Below, piece by piece: positions 40,516 through 50,285 of a stretch of DNA of 64,000 bases (the first letter of the stretch is position 1; every line of letters starts with the position of its first letter). The position numbers and the translations under genes were made by a program. The notes beneath the pieces were generated by a model that was not told where the DNA came from, did no database searches, and saw only the letters and a list, made by a program, of their open reading frames with translations. The stretch comes from Pseudomonas viridiflava (lineage in GTDB: Bacteria > Pseudomonadota > Gammaproteobacteria > Pseudomonadales > Pseudomonadaceae). The DNA lies in the NCBI GenBank assembly GCA_900596015.1, contig UVIF01000010.1, forward strand, positions 62,001-126,000. Direction: 5' to 3'.

Positions 40516-41178
40516 TTGACCGACCCACTGATCGCCCCTCTGCGGATCGTGCTGGCCGATGACCATCCGATCTTTCGCATCGGCCTGCGTGCCGTATTGG
40601 AACGAGACCCCGGTTTGCGCGTGGTGGCCGAAGCCTCTTCGCCGGAGGAACTGACACGCTGCCTGGGCGAAACCGAGTGCGGCTTGTTGATCACCGACTT
40701 CATGATGCCTTCCAGGGAACAGAGCGATGGCCTGCGGCTGATCGCGTATGTTCGCCGGCATTGGCCAGAGCTGCCCGTTCTGGTGGTGACCATGCTGACC
40801 AACCCAGGCCTGTTGCGTTCGATCCTGAACCTGGGAGTCGCTGGCCTGCTGGGCAAGGCGAGCCTAGTGAACGAACTGCCCACGGCGATAGCCAGCCTCA
40901 AGCGCCACAAGCCGTTCGTGGCCCAATCGGTGAAGAGCATCCTGGCACTGTCGAACGATACCCCCGCAAGGGGGATCACCGGCCATGTCGACCTGTCGCC
41001 TCGCGAGCTTGAAATAACGCGGCTACTGGCGCAGGGCCTCTCGGTCAACGAAATCGCGGCGCAGCTACACCGCAGCAAGCAGACGATAAGTGCGCAGAAA
41101 GTGAGCGCCATGCGCAAGCTGGGTATCGGCAACGATGCTGCGCTGTATATCTACTTACAGGCCCACGGACTGAAATGA
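40516..41178 (+). CDS. Response regulator, NarL/LuxR type (BvgA/EvgA-like)
   Basis: Protein of about 220 residues. I prefer the TTG at 40516 (LTDPLIAPLRIVLADDHPIF), which has CGGAG seven bases upstream; ATG 40426 and 40459 are alternatives. The receiver has Asp61 in LLITDFMMP and Lys in GLLGKAS. The C-terminal LuxR helix-turn-helix reads LSPRELEITRLLAQGLSVNE, then HRSKQTISAQKVSAMRKLGI, similar to the RcsB/BvgA group. It lies beside a BvgS-like kinase (41792-45391) and is the likely output regulator. Targets unknown. Confidence 0.88.
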   Translation: MTDPLIAPLRIVLADDHPIFRIGLRAVLERDPGLRVVAEASSPEELTRCLGETECGLLITDFMMPSREQSDGLRLIAYVRRHWPELPVLVVTMLTNPGLLRSILNLGVAGLLGKASLVNELPTAIASLKRHKPFVAQSVKSILALSNDTPARGITGHVDLSPRELEITRLLAQGLSVNEIAAQLHRSKQTISAQKVSAMRKLGIGNDAALYIYLQAHGLK

Positions 41179-41218
41179 ACGCAACCTCGGTAGGCGTGGC
41201 GAGCGTCGAGGGGCTGCC

Positions 41219-41686
41219 CTAGGGGCGCAAAGGCACAGGCCAGGCGCCTTCGAAGTGACTGATCTCGTGCACTTCAGGCAGGGGCAGCACGGCCGATGCT
41301 CTGATACTGCGCTGGTAATCCTGCAGCAGGCCATGCACTGCGGCGGCAGACACAGGTGTGTGCAGCACGCCCAGCAGCGGTAGCCGATGCTGCCGCGCCA
41401 ATGCCATGAACGGTTCTACCGGCTGCGACCCATTGCTGTAAATGATCAGCGCCCGTGCCAACCCGGTTGCGGCCAGATGCCCGATCAGCTCGCCCATGTC
41501 CAGACCGGCCACGGTCATCTCGCAGATCACGATATCGACGCCCTGCCGCTTTTCCAGCGAGAGGCATGCCGCATTGAAACTTTGCGCGGTCAGGACATCG
41601 AACACGCCACACGCATTGAGCACCTGATGCATGGCGATCAGCTGGTACGGAATGTCCTCAAGCACCAGAACTCTGAGCGAACGCAT
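41219..41686 (-). CDS. Degenerate receiver-domain protein
   Basis: Protein of 155 residues from ATG 41686 (MRSLRVLVLEDIPYQLIAMHQ) with GAGG upstream. The acidic pair (Glu10, Asp11) is present, but the phosphoacceptor position in VDIVICEMTVAG is Glu56 instead of Asp, and the conserved Lys (LLGVLHTPVS) is His. It therefore probably cannot be phosphorylated in the usual way; Glu may mimic the phosphorylated state. No output domain follows. It lies 105 bp after a BvgS-like kinase on the same strand and may act as a stand-alone partner of that system. Confidence 0.8.
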   Translation of the reverse strand: MRSLRVLVLEDIPYQLIAMHQVLNACGVFDVLTAQSFNAACLSLEKRQGVDIVICEMTVAGLDMGELIGHLAATGLARALIIYSNGSQPVEPFMALARQHRLPLLGVLHTPVSAAAVHGLLQDYQRSIRASAVLPLPEVHEISHFEGAWPVPLRP

Positions 41687-41791
41687 GAATGAAACCTCGA
41701 GTGAGCGCATCGAGCTGCGCATTGACGGGCACTCTAAAGGGCATGCGGCACGCTTGGGATAGGACAAGTCCGAAAGTTTCTGGGAATTTTC

Positions 41792-44700
41792 CTAGCAGCG
41801 TGCTATTGCCGTCGCCAGCCTGGCGATCTCGCGATTCAGCTCGGCGGCATGAACGACCAACTGTTCATCGCTGCCCGACTGGCAGCACCCGTCCATCTTG
41901 GCCAGCACGCGCGCCAAAGGCGCAGCATCGATCAAGCAGGCAATGCCGTTAAGCCGATGGAGCACCTCCTGCAGGCGCACACCATCGAGCGTCTCGACGA
42001 CCTCGGACAACGTCAGGCTTTCAGCCTCCAGGTTGCGCGAGAGCTCATCGAGCATTCGCCTGATGCCTTCACCGTCCGCCTGGGTCAGGCGATGCAGCGC
42101 CTGCATGGAGAATGGCGGGCCTTGCTGCATGTCGGCAATGATCTGCGCCAGCTTGTAGAGCGCTATTGGCTTGACCAGCAGTTCGTCCATGCCCGCTTCG
42201 GCGCAGCGCAACCGCTCATCCTGCATGGCATTGGCGGTGCAACCGATGAGCTTGACCGGAGGCGCGGCGGACTCTGCCTCCTGCAGGCGGATGGCTCTGC
42301 ACAAGGCATGGCCGTTCATGCCGGGCATATTGCAGTCGGTAAGCACCAGATCGAAATGCCCGGCCTGCCACGCAGCCAGCGCACTCACCCCGTCGCTGGC
42401 GTCCTGCACCCGATGCCCGAGGAACTGCAACTGCTGGGTCAGCACCATCCGATTCGCCGACAGGTCGTCCACCACCAGGATATCCAGCGCAGCGCTCTCG
42501 GGCCGGGCTTGCACGGTCGGTACCGCGTCATGTTCAGCCTGATGCCGCACATCGATCTGCACTTCGACCCGAGTCCCCTTGCCTTCGGTACTCTGCAGGC
42601 TGATCGTGCCACCCATCAGTTGCACCAGTTGCTTGCAGATGCTCAACCCCAGACCGGTGCCTGCGGATTCCTGCTGCACGTCCACGCCGCCCTGAACGAA
42701 CGGGCTGAACAGCCTGGCCTGTCGAGTGGGTGTGATGCCCGCACCTGTGTCATTGACCACGATGGTCATTTGCCATTGGCCTGAACTGCAAGGCTGCGCA
42801 GCGACCGCCAGGCTCACACTGCCCTGGCGGGTGAACTTCAAGGCGTTGCCAAGCAGGTTGTGGACCACTTGCCGCAACCGCAACGGATCGAACCAGAACG
42901 TATTGGGCACGGTCGGCGCAATGTCGAGATCCAGCGCTATGCCCTTGCTCGCCGCCTGGGCCGAGAACAGACCGAGCATGCCGTCGAAGAATGGCCTCAC
43001 TTCGGTTACCTGCTCGGCCAGCAGCATGCTGCCCGATTCGATCTTCGCCAGGTCCAGGCTGTCGCCGATCAGGGCAATGAGCTCCTGCGCCGAACGCCAG
43101 GCCACTTCGATCGCTTGCGACACTGGCTGGTGGTCACGCTTGCGCCGCTCGCGCTCCAGCTCGAGCAGGCCGATGATGGCTGCCATGGGGGTACGGATCT
43201 CATGGCTCATGGTCGCCAGAAAAGCGCTTTTGGCCTGATTGGCCTGTTCGGCAGTGTGCCGCGCCTCGACCAGTTGGTCTTCGAGACGCTTGCGCTCGGA
43301 AATATCGATCCAACCGCCGAGCAGGCCCTGCAACTGCCCCTCGGCATTGTAGAACGGTACGATCCATTGCCAGGCGTGAACCTTGCGGCCGTGCATCAGG
43401 ATCTGCCGATCGGCGGACACCGGCTGCTGATCGTCCAGCAACCTGAGATAGTCACGGTGCATCTGCTCGGCTTCGTTGGCATTGACCACCGCGACTTCCT
43501 GCAATGTACGACCCTTGATGTCCTGCAGGCGGGTGGCAAAGCTCTGCTCGTAACTCTTGTTGCACGACAACAGCCGCGCCTGCAGGTCGCGGACATAGAT
43601 GGGCCCGGGAATGCCATCGAGCAATGCGTGCTGGAATGCCAGTTGATCGTTGAGCGCCTGCTCGGCCTTGAGTCGCTGACGGATCTGGGCCTTGAGTCGA
43701 CCGCTCCACAACAGCGACATGGCGCCCAGCACCAGCGCGGCTGCCAGCAGCCAATAGACCCAGGTGGCAATGCGTTGCCACATCGGCTCGGGAGGCACTA
43801 CCGCTCCCAGCCACTTCAACCGCGCTGCACGCAGCTCCGCCACCGGATAGGCCTCCAGCGCCTTGTTGATGATGGACATGAGTTCGGGTTCCGAGGCACG
43901 AATGGCGAAACGGTCGGGCGACCATTCGCCATCGACATTGCGTCCGACCTTGAGCACGCCGGGCGGGTAACGCCCAACCGCACGATAGGCGCCCACTTCA
44001 CTGTCGATGGTGGCATCCGCTTCGCCGCTTGCCACCATCTCGCGCGCCTTGTCGTAGGTGCTCACAAGACGCAGCTTGATGTGCGGATATTGGATACGGA
44101 TCGCGCTTTCCAGGGCGTGCTCGGCCGGAATCGCCAAAACCTTGCCGGCCAGCTCGTCCAGATGGCCGATGGGTAAATCCTCGGCACGGACGATGAAGAC
44201 CCAGCCCTGGCCACCGAATGAATGGCTGAAACTCAGGAAAGCCTTGCGGTCCGGCGTTTCCGAAAGGGTGGTATTCATTTCGGCCTTGCCGAGCTTCAAC
44301 ATCTCCAGGCTTTGCGCCATGGAGTTGGAAGGCAGATAGACGAACTGCAGGCCCGTCATGTGGGACAGTGTTGCCAGCACTTCGCTGTTGAGCCCTACCC
44401 AGTTTCCCTGGCGGTCCCTGTACAGATAGGGAGGATACTGCGTGGCGACCACACGCACCTGGCGGTGGCGGGCGATCCAGGCTTGCTCGGCGGGTTCCAG
44501 CGGCACTCGGTGGTGGCCGATTTCCGAGCCCAGCCCGGTGGTCCAGCGGGTCAGGATCTCGCGGCGCAGGCCATCGTCGAGGCTGGCCAGGGCACGCTCG
44601 ACCATTTGCCCCAATATCGGATCGGTCCGGCGGCTGGCAATGGTGTAGCCCACAGGCGGCAGGCCACTCGGGCCGACGATATCCAGCGCCAGGTAGGGAC

Positions 44701-45391
44701 GCAGCGCGTTGTAGGCGCGCACGATCACCTCGTTGCTGATCATGGCGTCGACATCACCCTGGTGCAGCGCCTGCAGGCCACTGCTCAGGCTGGGTGCAAC
44801 CACGATGCGGCTGTCGGGATATACGCGCTGCACCGTCGCATCGTCGGCATAGCCATCTACGAGCGCGACCTTCTCGCCGGCCAGGCCGCTGCTGTGCTTG
44901 CTGCCCGCGCGGCGCACGATGACGCCGCGGTCGGGCATGTACTCCTTGGAAAAGGCCAGGCCGTCGATGGCCTGCTCGAAGGCATTGGCGCTGGTCAGCA
45001 GATCGATTTCTCCATCCTTGAGCGCCTGCACCGCCTCGCTGCGTTGCGCGAACCCCAACACCCGCAGCTCGACCCCCAGGCGGCTGCCGATCAGGCTCAG
45101 GTAGTCGGCGCTCACGCCTTGATAGCGGTTGCGATCACTGGTGATGTCGATGGGTTCGTGATCGGCCAGCGAAACACCCACTCTGAGCGTGCCATGACGT
45201 TTCAGCCACTGCTGCTCGGTGCTGGAAAGCGGCAGGGGAGAAAGTTGCGCGAAGGGTGCGACCAAGGCGAAAGGCAGGCTCTGGGCAGCGATTGCCAGGC
45301 TGGGCGAAAGGATGGCAACCGCCATGAACAACCCCGCCATCCACGCCGTCACCCCTGCGAGCGTGAAAAACGAGGTCAGTGTGGGTTTCAT
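41792..45391 (-). CDS. BvgS/EvgS-like hybrid sensor kinase (2x SBP, PAS, HK, REC, HPt)
   Basis: Protein of 1199 residues from ATG 45391 (MKPTLTSFFTLAGVTAWMAG) with AAGGA upstream. After a signal/TM segment come two periplasmic solute-binding domains (LRVGVSLADHEPIDI; VRVVATQYPPYLYRD), a second TM (WVYWLLAAALVLGAMSLLW), a PAS domain (HALLDGIPGPIYVRD), a histidine kinase with His730 in MSHEIRTPM, the ATPase motifs LLGNALKF and GTGLGLSICK, a receiver with Asp1019 in VLTDCNMPG, and an HPt domain with His1145 in LHRLNG. This is a complete unorthodox phosphorelay. The LuxR-type regulator at 40516 is its probable target. Confidence 0.93.
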   Translation of the reverse strand: MKPTLTSFFTLAGVTAWMAGLFMAVAILSPSLAIAAQSLPFALVAPFAQLSPLPLSSTEQQWLKRHGTLRVGVSLADHEPIDITSDRNRYQGVSADYLSLIGSRLGVELRVLGFAQRSEAVQALKDGEIDLLTSANAFEQAIDGLAFSKEYMPDRGVIVRRAGSKHSSGLAGEKVALVDGYADDATVQRVYPDSRIVVAPSLSSGLQALHQGDVDAMISNEVIVRAYNALRPYLALDIVGPSGLPPVGYTIASRRTDPILGQMVERALASLDDGLRREILTRWTTGLGSEIGHHRVPLEPAEQAWIARHRQVRVVATQYPPYLYRDRQGNWVGLNSEVLATLSHMTGLQFVYLPSNSMAQSLEMLKLGKAEMNTTLSETPDRKAFLSFSHSFGGQGWVFIVRAEDLPIGHLDELAGKVLAIPAEHALESAIRIQYPHIKLRLVSTYDKAREMVASGEADATIDSEVGAYRAVGRYPPGVLKVGRNVDGEWSPDRFAIRASEPELMSIINKALEAYPVAELRAARLKWLGAVVPPEPMWQRIATWVYWLLAAALVLGAMSLLWSGRLKAQIRQRLKAEQALNDQLAFQHALLDGIPGPIYVRDLQARLLSCNKSYEQSFATRLQDIKGRTLQEVAVVNANEAEQMHRDYLRLLDDQQPVSADRQILMHGRKVHAWQWIVPFYNAEGQLQGLLGGWIDISERKRLEDQLVEARHTAEQANQAKSAFLATMSHEIRTPMAAIIGLLELERERRKRDHQPVSQAIEVAWRSAQELIALIGDSLDLAKIESGSMLLAEQVTEVRPFFDGMLGLFSAQAASKGIALDLDIAPTVPNTFWFDPLRLRQVVHNLLGNALKFTRQGSVSLAVAAQPCSSGQWQMTIVVNDTGAGITPTRQARLFSPFVQGGVDVQQESAGTGLGLSICKQLVQLMGGTISLQSTEGKGTRVEVQIDVRHQAEHDAVPTVQARPESAALDILVVDDLSANRMVLTQQLQFLGHRVQDASDGVSALAAWQAGHFDLVLTDCNMPGMNGHALCRAIRLQEAESAAPPVKLIGCTANAMQDERLRCAEAGMDELLVKPIALYKLAQIIADMQQGPPFSMQALHRLTQADGEGIRRMLDELSRNLEAESLTLSEVVETLDGVRLQEVLHRLNGIACLIDAAPLARVLAKMDGCCQSGSDEQLVVHAAELNREIARLATAIARC

Positions 45392-45461
45392 GCCATGCAT
45401 CCTTGCCTGCGGGCCAGAAGGGCCCAGGAAAAAAGTTGCATAAGCTTGGCACTGTAAAAAG

Positions 45462-45490
45462 CATAAAGCCCGCATCGGGCGGGCTTTATG
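45462..45490 (-). terminator. Terminator of thrC
   Basis: Perfect 12-bp stem CATAAAGCCCGC/GCGGGCTTTATG with a five-base loop. In the minus direction it is followed by GCTTTTTAC. It lies 37 bp after the thrC stop. Confidence 0.85.
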
Positions 45491-45526
45491 TGTTTCAGAT
45501 CGCGTCAGACGCGAGGCTGCATACCA

Positions 45527-46936
45527 TCAGAGCGGCTTGCCGCGGTTGCCATGTTGGCTGACGAAGGCTTGTACGGCCGAGAGGTCGTTGGGCAACACCG
45601 TGCATTTCTCTTCGCGCTCGAACAGATCGACCAGGTGCGGCGGCAACTCGAGGGCCTTGCCTACGCCGGCCTTCTGCACGGCTTCGGGGAACTTGACCGG
45701 GTGCGCCGTTCCCAGCACCACCATGGGCGTGTCGAGGCTGCGACGGCATTCGCGCGCCGCGCGTACGCCAATGGCGGTGTGCGGATCGAGGACCTCGCCG
45801 CATTCGGCGAACACCTGGGCGATGGTCTCGCAGGTCTGCTCGTCGCTGACCGCCAGCGAGTCGAACAGCTTGCGCGCCTCGGTCCAGCGCTCCTCATCGA
45901 CGCTGAAACCGCCGCCCTGGCGGAAGTTGTCCATCAGGCCTGCAATGGCCGCGCCGTTGCGACCGTGCAAGTCGAACAGCAGGCGTTCGAAGTTCGACGA
46001 CACCATGATGTCCATCGACGGCGACAACGTCGCGTGCAGGGTTTGCTTGACGTACTGGTTGCCGCTCATGAAGCGGTGCAGGATGTCGTTGCGGTTGGTG
46101 GCCACCACCAGCTGGTTGATCGGCAGGCCCATGTTGCGCGCCAGGTAGCCGGCGAAGATATCGCCGAAGTTGCCGGTGGGCACCGAAAACGCCACCGAAC
46201 GTGCCGGGCCGCCCAGCTGCAGCGCCGCGTGGAAGTAGTAGACGATCTGGGCCATGATCCGCGCCCAGTTGATCGAATTCACTGCAACCAACGGCGTGCC
46301 CTTGAGGAAGCTCTGGTCAGCGAAGCTGTTCTTGACCATTTCCTGGCAGTCGTCGAAATTGCCTTCGATGGCGATGTTGTGCACATTGTCGCCAGCGATG
46401 GTAGTCATCTGCCGACGCTGAACCGCCGACACACGCTCGTGCGGATGCAGGATGAAAATGTCGACGTTCTCGCAGTGCTTGCAGCCTTCGATCGCAGCCG
46501 AACCGGTATCGCCACTGGTAGCGCCAACGATCACCACGCGCTGGCCACGTTTGGCCAGTACGTAGTCGAGCAAGCGACCCAGCAGCTGCAGGGCAAAGTC
46601 CTTGAACGCCAGCGTTGGCCCGTGGAAAAGCTCCATCACCCACTCGTTACCGCCCAGTTGGCGCAACGGCGCCACGGAAGCATGGGCAAATACCGCGTAG
46701 GTCTCTTCGAGAATCTTCTTGAAATCGGCGTCCGGGATGCTGCCGGTGACGAACGGGCGCATGACCCGAAATGCCAACTCGTGATAAGGCAGCCCCGCCC
46801 ACGAGGCGATTTCTTCCTGGGTGAAGCGCGGCAGGTTTTCCGGCACATAGAGGCCACCGTCACTGGCCAGACCGGCGAGCAGGACCTCTTCGAAGTTCAG
46901 GGCCGGGGCCTGACCGCGAGTACTGATATAACGCAT
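45527..46936 (-). CDS. thrC: Threonine synthase
   Basis: Protein of 469 residues. PLP enzyme: FHGPTLAFKDFALQLLG holds the PLP-binding lysine, and VIVGATSGDTGSAAIEGC is the phosphate loop. It converts O-phospho-L-homoserine to threonine. It lies 25 bp downstream of hom, with which it forms the threonine branch operon. The length is as expected for the long (group 2) form. Confidence 0.96.
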   Translation of the reverse strand: MRYISTRGQAPALNFEEVLLAGLASDGGLYVPENLPRFTQEEIASWAGLPYHELAFRVMRPFVTGSIPDADFKKILEETYAVFAHASVAPLRQLGGNEWVMELFHGPTLAFKDFALQLLGRLLDYVLAKRGQRVVIVGATSGDTGSAAIEGCKHCENVDIFILHPHERVSAVQRRQMTTIAGDNVHNIAIEGNFDDCQEMVKNSFADQSFLKGTPLVAVNSINWARIMAQIVYYFHAALQLGGPARSVAFSVPTGNFGDIFAGYLARNMGLPINQLVVATNRNDILHRFMSGNQYVKQTLHATLSPSMDIMVSSNFERLLFDLHGRNGAAIAGLMDNFRQGGGFSVDEERWTEARKLFDSLAVSDEQTCETIAQVFAECGEVLDPHTAIGVRAARECRRSLDTPMVVLGTAHPVKFPEAVQKAGVGKALELPPHLVDLFEREEKCTVLPNDLSAVQAFVSQHGNRGKPL

Positions 46937-46961
46937 TGCGAATTCCTCTGGCAGCTGCCGC

Positions 46962-48266
46962 TTAGTTCAAGTGCTCGACACGGATGCGCACAACCGGGCC
47001 GACCACGCCCTGCAAGGCTTCCAGGGCCTTGATGGCATCATTGATGTGCTGTTCGACGACGCGGTGGGTCAGCAGGATCATCGGCACCAGGCCGTCGTGT
47101 TCCTCGACCTCTTTCTGCATGATCGACTCGATGTTGATGCCACGCTCGGACAGGATGCTCGCCACCTGCGCCAGCACGCCCGGATGATCCTTGGCCTGAA
47201 TGCGCAGGTAGTAGGCACTTTCACAGGCTTCGATGGGCAGGATCGGGTGAGCGGAAAGCGAATCCGGCTGGAAGGCCAGGTGCGGCACGCGATTCTCTGG
47301 GTCCGAGGTCATGGCGCGGACCACGTCGACCAGGTCGGCGACCACGCTCGAGGCAGTCGGCTCCATGCCCGCACCGGCGCCGTAGAACAGGGTTGAACCG
47401 GCCGCGTCGCCGTTGACCATCACTGCGTTCATCACGCCATTGACGTTGGCGATCAGCCGGTCGGCCGGGATCAGCGTCGGGTGCACTCGCAGCTCGATAC
47501 CGCGCTCGGTGCTGCGCGCCACGCCCAGATGCTTGATGCGGTAGCCCAGGGCTTCGGCGTAGTTGACGTCGGCCGTGGTCAGGCGGGTGATGCCTTCGGT
47601 GTAGGCCTTGTCGAACTGCAGCGGAATGCCGAAGGCGATGGACGCCAGGATGGTCAATTTGTGCGCCGCATCGATACCTTCCACGTCGAAGGTAGGGTCG
47701 GCCTCGGCATAGCCCAGGGCCTGCGCTTCGGCCAGGACGTCCTCGAAGGTACGGCCCTTCTCGCGCATTTCGGTCAGGATGAAGTTGCCAGTACCGTTGA
47801 TGATGCCCGCGACCCAGTTGATGCGGTTGGCCGAAAGACCTTCACGAATGGCCTTGATCACCGGGATGCCACCCGCCACTGCGGCTTCGAACGCAACGAT
47901 CACGCCCTTCTCGCGTGCCTTGGCGAAGATCTCGTTGCCGTGCACTGCAATCAGCGCCTTGTTGGCGGTGACTACGTGCTTGCCGTTTTCGATGGCCTTG
48001 AGTACCAGCTCGCGCGCGATGCCGTAGCCACCGATCAGCTCGATGACGACATCGATATCCGGGTTGCAGGCCACGGCGAAGACATCGTTGGTAATGGGGG
48101 TACCGGCGATCTGGCAATTGGGGTTCTGCGAGCGCATCGCGATCTGCGCCACTTCAATACCGCGCCCGGCACGGCGGGCAATCTCCTCGGCGTTGCGCTG
48201 AAGTACGTTGAAGGTGCCGCCACCGACGGTACCTAACCCACAGATGCCTACTTTGACCGGTTTCAC
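46962..48266 (-). CDS. hom: Homoserine dehydrogenase
   Basis: Protein of 434 residues starting at GTG 48266 (MKPVKVGICGLGTVGGGTF). The NAD(P)-binding GLGTVGGG, the catalytic region (AGIINGTGNFILTEM, YAEADPTFDVEGIDAAHKL) and a C-terminal ACT domain (YYLRIQAKDHPGVLAQVASI) for threonine feedback are present. It reduces aspartate semialdehyde to homoserine. Unlike E. coli it is not fused to aspartokinase. It precedes thrC and follows dsbC after 93 bp. Confidence 0.96.
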   Translation of the reverse strand: MKPVKVGICGLGTVGGGTFNVLQRNAEEIARRAGRGIEVAQIAMRSQNPNCQIAGTPITNDVFAVACNPDIDVVIELIGGYGIARELVLKAIENGKHVVTANKALIAVHGNEIFAKAREKGVIVAFEAAVAGGIPVIKAIREGLSANRINWVAGIINGTGNFILTEMREKGRTFEDVLAEAQALGYAEADPTFDVEGIDAAHKLTILASIAFGIPLQFDKAYTEGITRLTTADVNYAEALGYRIKHLGVARSTERGIELRVHPTLIPADRLIANVNGVMNAVMVNGDAAGSTLFYGAGAGMEPTASSVVADLVDVVRAMTSDPENRVPHLAFQPDSLSAHPILPIEACESAYYLRIQAKDHPGVLAQVASILSERGINIESIMQKEVEEHDGLVPMILLTHRVVEQHINDAIKALEALQGVVGPVVRIRVEHLN

Positions 48267-48359
48267 TCTGAACTCCCCATGAAACGACCGCCTCGATGAC
48301 GGTCGTGATACTGGCCGCAGGCCTTGAGCCTTCGGCTATTGATGACGTGCGAGTGACAC

Positions 48360-49094
48360 TCAGCCTTTCGCGTCGAGGGCCAGCTTGGCGACGTTGGCAG
48401 CCGGCTGGTAACCCGGAATGACCTGGCCGTTCTCCAGCACGATGGCTGGCGTGCCGGTGACACCGATCGACTGGCCCAGCTCGAACTGCCTGGCAACCGG
48501 GTTGGCGCACGAAGGCGCCTTGATGGTATCGCCCGATACCATCTTGTCCATGGCTGCCTTGCGGTCCTTGGAGCACCACACGGCCTGCAGCTGTTCGTCA
48601 CCGGCCGATTTCAGGCCCTGGCGCGGGAACGCAACGTAGCGGACTTCCACACCCATGCGGTTCAGCTCGGGGACTTCGGCGTGCAGCTTGTGGCAGTACG
48701 GACAGGTGGTGTCGGTGAACACCGTGATATGCGACTTGGTTTCGCCCACTGCGGGATACACCACGGTATCGGCTACCGGGATGGCGTTGACGGTCTTGGC
48801 GATGGCCAGCCGCTCGGTTTTTTCGGTGAGATTGACCGGCTTGCCGTCCTGGATCTGGAACAGGTAGCCCTGCATGACGAACTGACCGTCGGCGCTGGCG
48901 TACAGCACGCGACCGCCCTTGAGCTTGACCTCGTACAGACCGTTGAGCGGGCTGGCGGCGACGCTTTCGATCGGCACCTCCAGTTGCAGGGTCTGCAGGG
49001 TCTTGCGAATCGCTTGTTCCGCAGCCGGGTCGGCAACGGCAAAGGTGCTGGCCAACGCAAGGGCTGCGGCGGCGAAAAGGCGGGTCACGCGCAT
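48360..49094 (-). CDS. dsbC: Thiol:disulfide interchange protein DsbC
   Basis: Protein of 244 residues. The signal peptide MRVTRLFAAAALALASTFAVA is followed by a dimerisation domain and a thioredoxin fold with the active site CPYC at 131-134 (VFTDTTCPYCHKLH). The cis-Pro loop is GVTGTPAIVL. It isomerises wrong disulfides in the periplasm. It lies between xerD and hom, the common Pseudomonas order. Confidence 0.95.
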   Translation of the reverse strand: MRVTRLFAAAALALASTFAVADPAAEQAIRKTLQTLQLEVPIESVAASPLNGLYEVKLKGGRVLYASADGQFVMQGYLFQIQDGKPVNLTEKTERLAIAKTVNAIPVADTVVYPAVGETKSHITVFTDTTCPYCHKLHAEVPELNRMGVEVRYVAFPRQGLKSAGDEQLQAVWCSKDRKAAMDKMVSGDTIKAPSCANPVARQFELGQSIGVTGTPAIVLENGQVIPGYQPAANVAKLALDAKG

Positions 49095-49236
49095 GGGAAC
49101 TCCTGAAGCGACGGACTTGAGGGGCGGTGGACGATCAGCTCGTCACAGCCCGCTGCTTAAACCGGGCAAGCCTACCACATTCATTGGCCAAGACCGACTC
49201 TGGACAACCCTCGACACAGCTCTGGAACATCGTCTT

Positions 49237-50133
49237 TCATCCGCGCGGATGATGCCTGGCGTGAAGTTCCTGCAGACGCGCGCGTGCCACGTGAGTGTAG
49301 ATCTGCGTGGTCGACAGGTCGCTGTGTCCGAGCAGCATCTGCACCACGCGCAGATCCGCACCGTGATTGAGCAGATGCGTTGCGAAGGCGTGGCGCAATG
49401 TGTGCGGCGACAGCGACTTGGCGATGCCAGCGACCTGGGCCTGATGCTTGATGCGATGCCAGAAGGTCTGTCGCGTCATCTGCTCGCCACGCTGGCTGGG
49501 AAAGACCACGTCGCTGGGCCTGCCGCCGAGCAATTCGTGGCGTCCGTCGCGCAGATATCGCTCGACCCAGACCACGGCTTCCTCGCCCATCGGCACCAGG
49601 CGCTCCTTGTTGCCCTTGCCCACCACGCGCAATACACCCTGGCGCAGATTGACCTGATCCAGGGTCAGGCTGATCAACTCGGTCACGCGCAGACCGCAGG
49701 CATACAGCACCTCTAGCATGGCCCGATCCCGCTGGCCGATCGGCTCGCTCAGATCGGGCGCCTGCAACAGCGCCTCGACGTCGGCTTCGGACAACGACTT
49801 GGGCAACGGTTTGCCCAGTTGCGGCATGTCGATCTGCAGGGTGGGGTCGGCACCGATCAGCTTTTCGCGCAGCAGGTAGCGGTATAAGCCGCGTGCGCCC
49901 GATAGCAGCCGCGCCGTGGAGCGGGCCTTGTAACCCTGCTCGACCCGCCAGGCCAGGTGATCGAGCAGTACATCGCGACCCGCCGCGTCCAGCGCGATGC
50001 CACGCTCGTGCAACCAACCGTTGAACAGCGCCAGGTCACTGCGGTAGCTGTTGCGGCTGTTTTCCGATAGGCCTTTTTCCAGCCAGAGGGCGTCAAGGAA
50101 TTGGTCGATCAGGGGGTGGTCGAGGGCAGGCAT
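49237..50133 (-). CDS. xerD: Site-specific tyrosine recombinase XerD
   Basis: Protein of 298 residues from ATG 50133 (MPALDHPLIDQFLDALWLEK), the exact length of E. coli XerD; the longer frame to 50220 is unnecessary. The N-terminal SAM-like DNA-binding domain is followed by the catalytic domain: ACGLRVTELISL (Arg I), SPHTLRHAFATHLLNHGADL (His-Arg), LGHSDLSTTQIYTHV (His and Tyr nucleophile). With XerC it resolves chromosome dimers at dif. No dif site is seen here. Confidence 0.95.
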   Translation of the reverse strand: MPALDHPLIDQFLDALWLEKGLSENSRNSYRSDLALFNGWLHERGIALDAAGRDVLLDHLAWRVEQGYKARSTARLLSGARGLYRYLLREKLIGADPTLQIDMPQLGKPLPKSLSEADVEALLQAPDLSEPIGQRDRAMLEVLYACGLRVTELISLTLDQVNLRQGVLRVVGKGNKERLVPMGEEAVVWVERYLRDGRHELLGGRPSDVVFPSQRGEQMTRQTFWHRIKHQAQVAGIAKSLSPHTLRHAFATHLLNHGADLRVVQMLLGHSDLSTTQIYTHVARARLQELHARHHPRG

Positions 50134-50233
50134 CGTAATCGCAGGACTGTGGAGGGATGCGGCGATGATAACAGGGCGCAGGGCGCAGGCGACGCCTTCG
50201 CAGGCAGAGGACTCGCCCACAAACCCTCGCCCA

Positions 50234-50259
50234 CAAAAAAGGCAGCCCGAAGGCTGCCT
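50234..50259 (-). terminator. Terminator of the rpsP-rimM-trmD-rplS operon
   Basis: On the minus strand a 7-bp GGCAGCC/GGCTGCC hairpin with a TTCG loop is followed by TTTTTT. It lies 27 bp after the rplS stop. Confidence 0.92.
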
Positions 50260-50285
50260 TTTCCTGCATCAGAAACAAACTGTAC

